Shown one piece after another: positions 17,480 through 26,308 of a DNA stretch of 64,000 bases (its first letter is position 1; each line of letters opens with the position of its first letter). The notes beneath the pieces were generated by a model. It was not told where the DNA came from, made no database searches, and saw only the letters and a program-made list of their open reading frames with translations. This DNA comes from Pedobacter cryoconitis (GTDB lineage Bacteria > Bacteroidota > Bacteroidia > Sphingobacteriales > Sphingobacteriaceae). The translations under genes and the position numbers were made by a program. Location: positions 186,001 through 250,000 of the forward strand of contig NZ_JACHCE010000006.1 in the NCBI RefSeq assembly GCF_014200605.1. The letters are read 5' to 3'.

Positions 17480-18433
17480 TTATTTATTAGCCATTTTTTT
17501 TGCAATACCATTAAAAATATCCTCTACCCTGATGAGTAATTCCTTTGGCTGCAATACTACAGCATGGTCAGCAAAGGTGATGAACCAGCGTGCAAACCAA
17601 TCCAGGGAATTTGTAAGAAACTGAATTTCCACACCATCAGAAACCTGATTTTCACCTATATATCCATAATAATACTTTTGCTGACCAATATAAGGATAAG
17701 CTTCCTTGTCAACCTTAATAATCACTTCCTGCAGTTTAATATCTTTGAACATATCCCGCAGATAATTTTTTAATGAGGGATGACAATCAGCATATAATTC
17801 TGCAAGTAAACTGATCTCTGTAATCCTGTCAAAGCGGAAATCCCTATATGCTTTTCTTTCTCTGCAATAAGCAATCAGATGCCAGTAATTGTCCAGATAA
17901 AAGACACCTATCGGCTCAATTAATCTATGGGTATGTGTCTGTCTGTAATAAGCAAAATAGTTTAGCTGCATCACATTTTTCCCAGCAATAGCACTTAATA
18001 TGGTCTGCATGGGATTGTGATCTGCACGAAGCTCTGGTGAATGAGTAGCTTTGAGGAATTCAATTCTATCATCAAGATGTTCTAAATGATCTTTATCAGC
18101 AGTTTTCAAAACAGCTCTTATTTTATAAAGCGCACTGCTGTAAGAATTTCCATTTGTAGTATCTGTAAGGCCAACAACCAGCTTTTCGGCAGTAATGAAT
18201 GCAATAGCTTCTTCACGGGTAAACATAACCGGGGGAAGCCTGTAGCCATCTGTCAGAGAGTAACCGACACCTGCTTCCCCAATAATAGGTATTCCAGCTT
18301 CTTCTAATGACTTTATATCTCTGTATACCGTTCTCAGGCTTATTTCAAAACGCCCGGCAATATCCTGAGCTCTGACTGTTCTGCGCGATTGTAACTGAAT
18401 AAGTATAGCAGAGAGGCGGTCAATTCGGTTCAT
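17480..18433 (-). CDS. YafY-type WYL-domain transcriptional regulator
   Basis: 317 residues from ATG at 18433. The frame can be read upstream to 18511, but that part overlaps the preceding gene and the family begins MNRIDRLSAILIQLQ. An N-terminal HTH (RTVRAQDIAGRFEISLRTVYRDIKSLE) is at about 15-45. The WYL region is at about 140-220 (HRLIEPIGVFYLDNYWHLIAYCRERKAYRDFRFDRITEI) and a WCX-type C-terminal domain follows. These regulators sense nucleic acid or small ligands through WYL. Probably controls itself and the DinB gene downstream. Confidence 0.88.
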   Translation of the reverse strand: MNRIDRLSAILIQLQSRRTVRAQDIAGRFEISLRTVYRDIKSLEEAGIPIIGEAGVGYSLTDGYRLPPVMFTREEAIAFITAEKLVVGLTDTTNGNSYSSALYKIRAVLKTADKDHLEHLDDRIEFLKATHSPELRADHNPMQTILSAIAGKNVMQLNYFAYYRQTHTHRLIEPIGVFYLDNYWHLIAYCRERKAYRDFRFDRITEISLLAELYADCHPSLKNYLRDMFKDIKLQEVIIKVDKEAYPYIGQQKYYYGYIGENQVSDGVEIQFLTNSLDWFARWFITFADHAVVLQPKELLIRVEDIFNGIAKKMANK

Positions 18434-18443
18434 AGCCCCAAAG

Positions 18444-19088
18444 CTACCTATCTTTTCGCAATTGTTCCAGTCTTGATTTCTGATCTGCAATCCGGCTTTC
18501 CAGACGGTCATGTTTTTCTTTGGAATGAGGATCTATTATACCTCTGTCAGCATTATGCTGATGATGATTATCTACCCAGCGTGATAACTGATCTTCTCTG
18601 AGTGCAACTAATTTTGCAGGTGCAGGTACGAAAGCTTCGTCATCTACATTGATCCGTCTGACATCGGCAGTTAGTGGTTCTAATACAGAATTAACAGGGA
18701 TTTCCAAATCCTCCCAAACATGAGCGATCAGCAAAGACTTACCATTAGGAATATTCACCGAAACTTTATCCAGATAATCTGATACTCCTTCTGCCCTGAC
18801 AGTGTCTCCAACAGACCCCGCAACCATCCCCGCTCCAATACCTACAAGAAAACCCAGTGGTCCGGCAAGTAATCCGATTAATCCGCCAATGATCCCTCCG
18901 CCTATTGCACTATATCCTTCTGCTTCATCTTTAGCAGAACGAATGGCGGTATTCCCAAGAGCATCTTTACTTAGGATATAAGATTCTCCCAAAGAGACAT
19001 CTTGTGCTGCGTCTAGCTGCTGAATGGCTTGCATTGCCTTAAATGCCTCTGATTCTGTATTGAACAGGGCCTGAATTATTTTTTCCAT
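18444..19088 (-). CDS. DUF1269-like glycine-rich membrane protein
   Basis: 214 residues from ATG at 19088; a TTG two codons upstream is less likely. Residues 1-60 form an alpha/beta domain (ALFNTESEAFKAMQAIQQL). A long Gly-rich hydrophobic stretch at about 64-92 (GGGIIGGLIGLLAGPLGFLVGIGAG) is a glycine-zipper-like membrane segment. A second alpha/beta part (GKSLLIAHVWED) and a charged C-terminal coiled coil rich in Asp, Arg and Lys follow. It resembles the DUF1269 (COG4803) proteins. Role unknown. The WYL gene follows at 10 nt. Confidence 0.65.
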   Translation of the reverse strand: MEKIIQALFNTESEAFKAMQAIQQLDAAQDVSLGESYILSKDALGNTAIRSAKDEAEGYSAIGGGIIGGLIGLLAGPLGFLVGIGAGMVAGSVGDTVRAEGVSDYLDKVSVNIPNGKSLLIAHVWEDLEIPVNSVLEPLTADVRRINVDDEAFVPAPAKLVALREDQLSRWVDNHHQHNADRGIIDPHSKEKHDRLESRIADQKSRLEQLRKDR

Positions 19089-19233
19089 AATCAATCGCTT
19101 ATTTATTCAAGCATGTAATTATAAAAGCAATCAGAAACCAGTTTTGTTTGGTATAACAGGGTATATTATATAAGGCACATACCTTTTGATATAATTTTTT
19201 TCAGGATAGTGCCCTTAACTATTATTTTAGATT

Positions 19234-19464
19234 ATGAGATACTTAGCAATTAATATCAACTATAAGCTAGATCAGGATTGGTACTGCAAATTAGGATCTA
19301 TAAAAGATTGTTATCAATATTTTAACAGTCTGGGGCCGCAACATGGTCCGGGCGTTGCAATATATGATACAGAAATGAAAAAATATATGTGGCTCGACGA
19401 GACATACCGGGAGGATAACGCCCGTTTAAATCAGATTATACTGGACGCTACAAAGTCTATATAA
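19234..19464 (+). CDS. small hypothetical protein
   Basis: 76 residues beginning MRYLAININYKLDQDWYCKLG. Two Cys (18 and 26), many Tyr and Trp, no signal or membrane span. Composition is protein-like and the ATG is 145 nt from the divergent DUF1269-like gene, leaving room for a promoter. No family recognised. Confidence 0.6.
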   Translation: MRYLAININYKLDQDWYCKLGSIKDCYQYFNSLGPQHGPGVAIYDTEMKKYMWLDETYREDNARLNQIILDATKSI

Positions 19465-19477
19465 GTCTAAAAATGAG

Positions 19478-19594
19478 TTAACCCAAAGGACAGTTGTCGC
19501 AGCGTTTGCCTTTTTTGTATTTCTCACAGCACTCTTTTTTCTTTTTAGACTTTGACTTTGAATGCTTTTTGTCTTTATGTTTTTTCTTATCCAC
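19478..19594 (-). CDS. very short Lys/Cys-rich protein (38 aa)
   Basis: From GTG at 19594 to TAA at 19478 it encodes a run of Lys, His, Asp and Ser followed by KKECCEKYKKGKRCDNCPLG. The C-terminal pattern CC-x6-KRC-x2-CP is what I recall from a set of tiny Bacteroidota proteins with a Lys-rich head and a Cys-rich tail. A clustered four-Cys arrangement is hard to get by chance in AT-rich DNA. AAGG stands about 6 nt before the GTG. A longer overlapping frame on the same strand (to 19614) has no such pattern. It may bind metal or nucleic acid; unproven. Confidence 0.55.
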   Translation of the reverse strand: MDKKKHKDKKHSKSKSKKKKECCEKYKKGKRCDNCPLG

Positions 19595-19658
19595 TTTAAC
19601 CTTACAAACCTCACTAAGAAGAATAAGGTACAAATTTACAATTAATTACTGAAACAGA

Positions 19659-20342
19659 TCAGATAAGCCTGATACTATTAAACCATTTTTCATAGATCGC
19701 ATCATAAACACCATTAGACTTCAATAAGGCAAGAGTCTCGTTGATTTGATTTTTAAGAACCAGATCACCCTTTTTCATAGCTATAGCATATTCAGACTCC
19801 GTTCCTGGCATAAACATGCCTATTTCTAAAGTTTTATGTTTTGCCAGAAAACCACCTACAATCGGCGAATCATCTATCAATACATCTATTTTATGGGCAA
19901 GCAGCTTCTTATAGAGTTCATCATTTGTATCTGTATGAACAGTAACATTGCCAGGAAATTGCGCCATTACATATTTTTCTGCCTCGGTAGCAGTACGGAT
20001 ACCAATCTTCTTGTCCTTAAAATCGCTTAAATCGGTCAGATTATTCCCTCGGTTAACAACTGCACATAATTGAAATTGCAGATAAGGCTTACTGAATTCC
20101 AGGATCATTTGTCTGGAGGTGGTCATTGTAACTGCAGAGCAGATCATATCCAGCTCTCCTTTATATAATTTTTCGAGGATAGTTTTCCATAATGAAACCT
20201 CATATCGTAATTCAAGGTTCAAAACTTCAGCAACCGCCTGGATCATATCTACCTCAAATCCTTCAAAAACAGATGAATTGTAATCGCTGTGTAAGGGAAA
20301 AGGGGCTGCAGAATCCAGTCCTATCTTCAATATTTGTTTCAT
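19659..20342 (-). CDS. family 3 solute-binding protein without a signal peptide
   Basis: 227 residues covering the whole SBP_bac_3 fold: ILKIGLDSAAPFPL at the start, EGFEVDMIQAVAEVL, the hinge pattern LDMICSAVTMTTSRQMILEFSKPYL, DKKIGIRTATEAEKYV, and YDAIYEKWF at the end. These proteins bind amino acids or similar ligands for ABC importers or enzymes. Here the mature domain begins at residue 5, so there is no leader, and no permease or ATPase gene is near. It may be cytosolic, or the real start may be elsewhere; no upstream in-frame leader was seen. Confidence 0.78.
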   Translation of the reverse strand: MKQILKIGLDSAAPFPLHSDYNSSVFEGFEVDMIQAVAEVLNLELRYEVSLWKTILEKLYKGELDMICSAVTMTTSRQMILEFSKPYLQFQLCAVVNRGNNLTDLSDFKDKKIGIRTATEAEKYVMAQFPGNVTVHTDTNDELYKKLLAHKIDVLIDDSPIVGGFLAKHKTLEIGMFMPGTESEYAIAMKKGDLVLKNQINETLALLKSNGVYDAIYEKWFNSIRLI

Positions 20343-20530
20343 AATTTATTATTTCAATTCTCAGGGTAACATTTTTGTCTCTATCCCTTCTTTTATCCAT
20401 TTTTCTTAATGGATATTAACAACCTGCACCAACCTGTTGTTTTATCCTGACAATTTTAGTTAATTTTAAGGGTCTTTTTCAATATTTTCCAATATAAATA
20501 TTTCATTTGACGATCAGAAAATTAAAACTA

Positions 20531-21247
20531 TCAGAAAACACTGATTAATAATAGAGTTATCCCGGCAGCAAATAGCGTACTGAGAAAATTCACCCAGTCA
20601 TTACTCAAAAAATTACGGCGTTCCAGACTTGCTCCCATCACAGAATCTGATAAATTACCTGCAAAACCTGCAAAAATAAGTATAAACAGATGACTGTCTT
20701 TACCAGTAAACAGTATATAGATTAATGAAATCAGTCCTGCTCCAGCCACTCCTATCAGTGTACCTTCCAAACTAATCAACCCATCCAAACCCTTATTTTC
20801 ATTTTTCCAGCTTAAACAATTATAAAACCTTTTTCCATATAACACACCTAATTCTGAAGATAAGGTGTCTGCGGTAGCAGAAGCAAAACTTCCTGCAACC
20901 ATAGCCAGTAAAACGATTCTATGCTCAGGAAAAATCATAGCTAATAAAGAAAGTACTGTAGCTACCCCCGCATTAGCAAGAACCTGCCCTGGTTTTCTTT
21001 GTACTGAATCACCTGGTTTATCCAGTTGCTGTTTCATGTTTCTTCCCCATACAGTTGCAAATGTACCGGACAAAAAGAAAGCAGCCATTAAAGCTAGTCC
21101 GGCATAGCCCGCGCCAGTATAAATGATTGTTCCGCATATTACTCCTGTAATTGCTGCAGCTCCGGTTAATTTTTTAGTATAAAAGCTGAAATAACCACCT
21201 GCAATTAGTAAGGCGATAACGGCGAAAGCTGCCGGTTGAATTAACAT
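20531..21247 (-). CDS. DUF92 family integral membrane protein
   Basis: 238 residues, about six to seven membrane spans. It carries the family signatures FASATADTLSSELG (about 120-133) and GLDGLISLEGTLIGVAGAG (about 152-170), and ends AGNLSDSVMGASLERR then a last span. DUF92 includes plant VTE6 (phytyl-phosphate kinase) and bacterial members of unknown role, so a prenyl-phosphate kinase activity is possible but unproven. Divergent from the barrel gene at 21320 with 72 nt between starts. Confidence 0.85.
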   Translation of the reverse strand: MLIQPAAFAVIALLIAGGYFSFYTKKLTGAAAITGVICGTIIYTGAGYAGLALMAAFFLSGTFATVWGRNMKQQLDKPGDSVQRKPGQVLANAGVATVLSLLAMIFPEHRIVLLAMVAGSFASATADTLSSELGVLYGKRFYNCLSWKNENKGLDGLISLEGTLIGVAGAGLISLIYILFTGKDSHLFILIFAGFAGNLSDSVMGASLERRNFLSNDWVNFLSTLFAAGITLLLISVF

Positions 21248-21319
21248 AGTTAAAAGTAATAAAATTTATGAGACAGCTTTGACAAGATTGAATTTATTCT
21301 TTGTAATTTTAAAAAATAT

Positions 21320-22537
21320 ATGTTTCGTTATTTTTTCTCTGCCTTATTACTTTTCATAAGTATTTCGTGTGCACTCTATGCGCAAGAAAAACCGCGTTTA
21401 AGAGATACTGTGGCTCAGCAGGATGTAAACGATATATTCAAAATATTGTTTAAAAAAAATAAGAAACCCGATACAACTTTCAAGAAAGCCAACAGTCTCG
21501 CTATACTTCCTTCCATCGGTTATACACCAAGTACAGGATTCATGTTTGGAGCCGATGTCTCTATTACCAGGATATTTGGTGATCCCCAAAAAACAACAAT
21601 ATCAATTTTTGATGCTTTTGCAGCCGTATCAACCAATCAGCTTGCTTTAGTGCAATTAAAACATAATGTGTACTCCGAAGGAAACAAATGGTACCTGGAA
21701 GGAAGCTGGGAATTTGGTAAAACATTAGTTCTTGATCATGGCATTGGTACAGGCAAAGATGATCCGGGTATCTTTCCGATCAAATATACTTATGCAAAAC
21801 TTTATGAAAATATCTACCGGAAAATATTTGATAATTTTTATGCAGGTGCAGGAGTAGCTTTTAATTATTATACCAATATTGATGATGAACGTGAAAATGG
21901 TGCCAAATCAAAAACACGTAATCACTTTTATAGTGTAAAAAACGGGTTCCCAACTTATGGTTATTCGGCCAGTGGATTTCTGGTTAATCTTCAATATGAT
22001 ACCAGGGATCAGCCCTTTCGTCCATATAAAGGAATATATATCAATTTATCGTTCAGATCTAACAAAACATGGTTTGGCAGCGACCGTGATGCTAATCAGA
22101 TTAAAACAGAACTCAGAAAATACTGGTCTTTATCTAAAAAAAATCCTGAACACGTTCTTGCCTACTGGCTATGGGGTTCATATTTACTGAATGGTGCTAT
22201 CCCCTATCTGGAATTACCGGGAACAGGTAGTGATACTTATCAGCGTTTGGGACGAGGCTATACAATTTCCCGTTTTAAAGGCCCTTCCTACTTTTACAAT
22301 GAGTTAGAATACAGATTTCCGATTACAGCAAATAAACTAATCAGCGGTGTGACGTTCTTTAATATGCAAACTGCAAATAACCAGTTCCGTACTCCCTTAT
22401 TTAAATATTGGGAACCAGGAGGCGGCGCAGGAATACGTATCTTATTCAATAAACACACCCGAACTAATCTATGTCTGGACTATGGGGTTGGTAACGGCTC
22501 AAATGGATTTTTCTTAGGCCTCAATGAGGCGTTCTAG
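21320..22537 (+). CDS. BamA/TamA-like (D15-type) outer-membrane barrel protein
   Basis: 405 residues with a signal peptide (1-21, ALYAQ). No POTRA repeats are seen. The body is a predicted barrel of the surface-antigen D15 type: FLVNLQYDTRDQPFRPYKGIYI, then the conserved LGRGYTISRFKGPSYFYNELEYRFPI, which corresponds to the L6-loop region of BamA-like barrels, and GAGIRILFNKHTRTNLCLDYGVG near the end. Location is the outer membrane. Without POTRA domains it is unlikely to be the essential BamA. Its end overlaps the convergent DUF5686 gene by 4 nt. Confidence 0.82.
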   Translation: MFRYFFSALLLFISISCALYAQEKPRLRDTVAQQDVNDIFKILFKKNKKPDTTFKKANSLAILPSIGYTPSTGFMFGADVSITRIFGDPQKTTISIFDAFAAVSTNQLALVQLKHNVYSEGNKWYLEGSWEFGKTLVLDHGIGTGKDDPGIFPIKYTYAKLYENIYRKIFDNFYAGAGVAFNYYTNIDDERENGAKSKTRNHFYSVKNGFPTYGYSASGFLVNLQYDTRDQPFRPYKGIYINLSFRSNKTWFGSDRDANQIKTELRKYWSLSKKNPEHVLAYWLWGSYLLNGAIPYLELPGTGSDTYQRLGRGYTISRFKGPSYFYNELEYRFPITANKLISGVTFFNMQTANNQFRTPLFKYWEPGGGAGIRILFNKHTRTNLCLDYGVGNGSNGFFLGLNEAF

Positions 22538-25095
22538 AACTCAAACTGTACTCTGGCCCTTAAACCATATTTGGAGATACCCGGATTCTGCAAATAATTA
22601 AATCTTCTGACCAAATCTAAACGGATTACTTTAAAGATATTACCAACTCCTATGCTTCCTTCCATATAAGGCAGCTTACCTAAAGAATAAGTCGTTTTAA
22701 TACCATCACTGTTAACCGGGAATTGCAATAAAGATGGGTCCTGATTTGGATCATTCTCTTTTCTTACCCCGCCATATAAAACTTTAAAAGTAGCATATTC
22801 TCTTAATTTCAACTTTTTGATCAGTGGTATTCTATTGAAGAATAAGCCATTGAAATTATGGTCTAAATTTAAACTCACATAATGATCACTTACAAATTCC
22901 ATAAAATTCATCAGATTATAAGCATAGGTCTGATAAGAATAACTTTGATTAGCTCTATGGATATCCAGTAATGGAAAAGGCACCTTACCAGCGATATAAC
23001 CACCCTCTAAACGGATATCAGAACGGCCAAACTGAGACAAATAAAAACGCTTATCAATTGAAGCCATGAAATTCTGATAATTATATTGTCCTCCTAATAA
23101 TCCTTTGATACCAGCAGCATAATTGAAATTAAATACAGGATATTTTTCAATCAAACGTTCACGAAAAGTTTTACCCTGATAAAACTTCTCATGGGGAGCA
23201 TAACGTAAGTCTAAACTAAGTTCTGAGGTGGTTAACCTGTCGGTACGAACAAGTTGATTGTCTGCATAACGATCAAAAACAAGTGACCCCGCAGCAGTTT
23301 GCGTCCACTTTTTAAATCCAAGATTGAAAGAAAAGTGATTACTATATTCCTGCATATATTCCAGTCTGTAATAGTCGCTGTACAAAAACTGATTACTCTC
23401 TCCTCGCTTAAAAGAAGAAACAAAGTTATCTTCCGGAATGATGTTCTTAGCACCATCCCCCGGAATTTCTACATCACGCTGAAAACCAGCCCGGATAAAG
23501 CTCTGAGGAAAAGTATAAATAGATTTATTGTTAAATGCATAAGCTCCGCTCAGATACCCCTTCCATCTTTCATCCTTAATCCCGTAAGCAACATAAGTAT
23601 CAAAATAGAACCTTTTACTAAAATCTGTGGTCGTACGGCCACCAATTCTTGGTCTGAACCCTTCCAGGCTATTGAAAGTATAAAAACTATAAAAAGGGCC
23701 AACTTCAACCGGACCGTATTTTTTATAGCCGATAAAAAAGAAAGAAGCAATATCCATCATCCGTTTAAAGGATTTCATTTTGCCAAGGCTATCCATATTA
23801 TGATAGATCTTAACCTTTTCTTTGGCCAGTGTATCCAGACGATTGCCTGCCCAAAACTCATCAGATCTGCTTTCTGCTTCCGGAACTACAACAAGGCTCT
23901 CTCCTTTATAAAGTTCATCTGGTTGCGCAACATTTGTTTTATAATCTTTTATAATAACAGTTCTTTCCCCCTTAAAGCCTCTCCCACCATCACTACCAAC
24001 CCCAAAGTCCATCAGCAGATGACTTCTGCTCAGGTGGAATTTCCCTAAAGAATCCTGTTCAAAATTAAGCTTAACCTCTAAAGATCTGACAAAATTTATG
24101 TTTATTCCCTTTCCTGTTTTCAATAAAGCATTCTGGACAGCATACTTCCCATCCATAGTGATATAAATCCGGCCTTCAAATAATAATGAATTTTTATTAC
24201 GGGGAACAAATGAAAGCTCAATTAAATTAGGCTTACTTGTCTTAATCGTGTCAGTGATAAAAAACTTATAAAATGCAGGCGCACCATCCGCAATAGGACT
24301 CAAAAACTGACTATTTGTGAAAATAATGTTATTATCATAAATGTTTACATCAGCATACATTCTTTCAAAATAATTACCGATCGCATTGTTATCTACCAAA
24401 CCCTGATCAAAATTCACATGTTTATCAGCCAGCATAATTACCTTCTTTTTTTCAGGATCTTTACGGTAATAGTTTTTAGACAACCTTTCACGGAAATAAA
24501 CAGGCATAATATTTTTCCCGCCAATCTCGGATGAATCCTGTACATCGAACAAGAACTGGTACTTACGGAGAATCTTTTTGTTTTTAAATTTCTCAGAAAG
24601 GTTACTTAGTGAAAATTGCATCCAGTCATATTGCTCAAACTCCACATTTTTTGCACTTTCAAGTCTGTTCATTGGCTTATGCTCGATAACCTTTCTAATG
24701 AGTTCTACTGCCGGGTTACCTTTATTATGATAAGGAGCTTTTTTGTTTGAACTGATATTGACTTCAACTAAATTTTGGGATTCTTCCTGCAGCTTAATAT
24801 TCAACACCTGCTCTTTTCCAGCTATTACCGGAAAATAACGGGTCTTAAAGCCGACATATTCAACCTGCAACTGACTATAAGGTTCGGTTGTACTAATTTC
24901 ATATTTTCCGTTAGCATCAGTTTTGGTAGCTACTTTTGATCCTTTAAACAGGACTGTAACATAAGGTATGGGGCTTTTATCCTTAATATTTGTGATAGCT
25001 CCAGAAATTTTAGTACTCTGGGCAGCGGCCTGAAGCGTAAAAAAGAAAACCAGTACTGTCAGTACACAAAAAGACTTCTTTGAGATATTAATCAT
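22534..25095 (-). CDS. DUF5686 and carboxypeptidase-like regulatory domain protein (copy 1)
   Basis: 853 residues. Signal peptide 1-25, then a CarboxypepD_reg-like beta-sandwich at about 28-112 (SGAITNIKDKSPIPYVTVLFKGSK), then the DUF5686 region to the end. The C-terminal half is a predicted outer-membrane barrel with the family pattern KVPFPLLDIHRANQ and a final aromatic residue (RVQFEF). A paralogue of the same length lies at 49783..52344. Function is unknown; the family is outer-membrane located. Upstream (25096-25331) are two 8-bp inverted repeats, 25150-25168 and 25177-25202, that could be operators. Confidence 0.88.
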   Translation of the reverse strand: MINISKKSFCVLTVLVFFFTLQAAAQSTKISGAITNIKDKSPIPYVTVLFKGSKVATKTDANGKYEISTTEPYSQLQVEYVGFKTRYFPVIAGKEQVLNIKLQEESQNLVEVNISSNKKAPYHNKGNPAVELIRKVIEHKPMNRLESAKNVEFEQYDWMQFSLSNLSEKFKNKKILRKYQFLFDVQDSSEIGGKNIMPVYFRERLSKNYYRKDPEKKKVIMLADKHVNFDQGLVDNNAIGNYFERMYADVNIYDNNIIFTNSQFLSPIADGAPAFYKFFITDTIKTSKPNLIELSFVPRNKNSLLFEGRIYITMDGKYAVQNALLKTGKGININFVRSLEVKLNFEQDSLGKFHLSRSHLLMDFGVGSDGGRGFKGERTVIIKDYKTNVAQPDELYKGESLVVVPEAESRSDEFWAGNRLDTLAKEKVKIYHNMDSLGKMKSFKRMMDIASFFFIGYKKYGPVEVGPFYSFYTFNSLEGFRPRIGGRTTTDFSKRFYFDTYVAYGIKDERWKGYLSGAYAFNNKSIYTFPQSFIRAGFQRDVEIPGDGAKNIIPEDNFVSSFKRGESNQFLYSDYYRLEYMQEYSNHFSFNLGFKKWTQTAAGSLVFDRYADNQLVRTDRLTTSELSLDLRYAPHEKFYQGKTFRERLIEKYPVFNFNYAAGIKGLLGGQYNYQNFMASIDKRFYLSQFGRSDIRLEGGYIAGKVPFPLLDIHRANQSYSYQTYAYNLMNFMEFVSDHYVSLNLDHNFNGLFFNRIPLIKKLKLREYATFKVLYGGVRKENDPNQDPSLLQFPVNSDGIKTTYSLGKLPYMEGSIGVGNIFKVIRLDLVRRFNYLQNPGISKYGLRARVQFEF

Positions 25096-25149
25096 AATTT
25101 AAACGCCGGGCCTAAGTCTTTTTTATTAAAAATAGCAGAAATAATTACA

Positions 25150-25202
25150 TAATCTGTAAAACAGATTAAATTTTGCCATATGATGCTGCAACATATCATA
25201 TG
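25150..25202. repeat. two small inverted repeats before DUF5686 copy 1
   Basis: taatctgt/acagatta (25150-25157, 25161-25168) and catatgat/atcatatg (25177-25184, 25195-25202), both perfect. They lie 55-107 nt before the DUF5686 start and past the end of the AraC gene. Operator sites or a weak terminator are both possible. Confidence 0.4.
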
Positions 25203-25331
25203 ACAACTCTAATTAACCAAATGTTTATGAATTAAGATGTTAATGTATGTTAAAAAGCGTAATGTTTTTTAATTTGAAACAATAAAATCAAAAAACACAG
25301 GGTATATAGTTCTGCTTACAGGAACACAACA

Positions 25332-26246
25332 CTAACTTAAGCTAATTGTTTTCTCTCTGAATGATTTTGGCGCTGCCATAGTCTGGCGCTTAAAGAAAAG
25401 ATTAAAATTTGCAGGATATTCAAAACCCAGGCAATAGCCTATTTCTGAAATATTCCATTCAGTATGGGTAAGCAGTGCGATAGCTTCATTTGCAATACGC
25501 CCGGAGATATGCTCAGAAGTAGTTTTACCTGTTACTTCTTTAACAGCATGGTTAAGGTGGTTCACATGAATAGATAAACGTTCAGCAAAATCATTTGCCG
25601 TACGCAGCTGAAGAACATGATCAGGAGAATAGATAGGAAATTGTCTCTCCAGCAATTCAAAAAACAAAGATGCAATACGTGATGAAGCATTATTTGATCT
25701 GACCGGGGTCTCAGACGGACGGGTCTTCATGGCTTCATGGATCAGCAGGTTCACATAATTACGGATTAAATCATACTTATACGTATAATCACTTTCCATC
25801 TCAGCTATCATTTTTTCAAATATCCTGGCTACATTCTGCTGCTGTTCTTCTTTGATATAAAAAACAGGGTTATCCTGTATCCTTGCCAGCAGGGAATTCT
25901 TAAGCGGTTCTGTTCGCTGGCGCATGAAATTTTCAGTAAACAAACAAAAATAACCAGATTGAAATTCAGAAGTTGCTTCCCATGAATATGGAATCGTCTG
26001 ATTGGTAAACATCAATGCACAACCATCAATTTCTATGTGCTGATTTGGATAATGAAGAACGCCTTTACCAATGATATAAGCGATTTTATAAAAATCCCTC
26101 CTATTATAAGGTGAGGGATTTAATGTGCAATAGCCAAACCTTTTAAATACATTAAAATGGCCCGTATGTGCATCAAGTATAGGGTTTGGAATAGTGACGT
26201 CTGGTCTGTTGACTGCAAACATCTCATAAAATTCCTGAAGGGACAT
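25332..26246 (-). CDS. AraC family transcriptional regulator
   Basis: 304 residues from ATG at 26246; a GTG at 26258 is in frame. An N-terminal cupin-like sensing domain is followed by a linker and a C-terminal double HTH at about 205-300 (RLSIHVNHLNHAVKEVTGKTTSEHIS, then WNISEIGYCLGFEYPANFNLFFKRQTMAAPKSFRE). This is the AraC/XylS signature. It is the last gene of the TolC-RND-adaptor set, 62 nt after the adaptor, and is probably the regulator of that efflux operon. The inducer is unknown. Confidence 0.9.
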   Translation of the reverse strand: MSLQEFYEMFAVNRPDVTIPNPILDAHTGHFNVFKRFGYCTLNPSPYNRRDFYKIAYIIGKGVLHYPNQHIEIDGCALMFTNQTIPYSWEATSEFQSGYFCLFTENFMRQRTEPLKNSLLARIQDNPVFYIKEEQQQNVARIFEKMIAEMESDYTYKYDLIRNYVNLLIHEAMKTRPSETPVRSNNASSRIASLFFELLERQFPIYSPDHVLQLRTANDFAERLSIHVNHLNHAVKEVTGKTTSEHISGRIANEAIALLTHTEWNISEIGYCLGFEYPANFNLFFKRQTMAAPKSFREKTISLS

Positions 26247-26308
26247 ACTTTTTTTCACGCATTAAAATTGCATAAATTTTAATATGTCCCTATATTTTTT
26301 GTGTAATA

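Noticed and set aside
19480..19614. Longer minus-strand frame (GTG at 19614) over the small Cys-rich gene
   Set aside because: The frame gives a basic, patternless sequence; the shorter frame in another register has a clear Cys pattern and a better start context.
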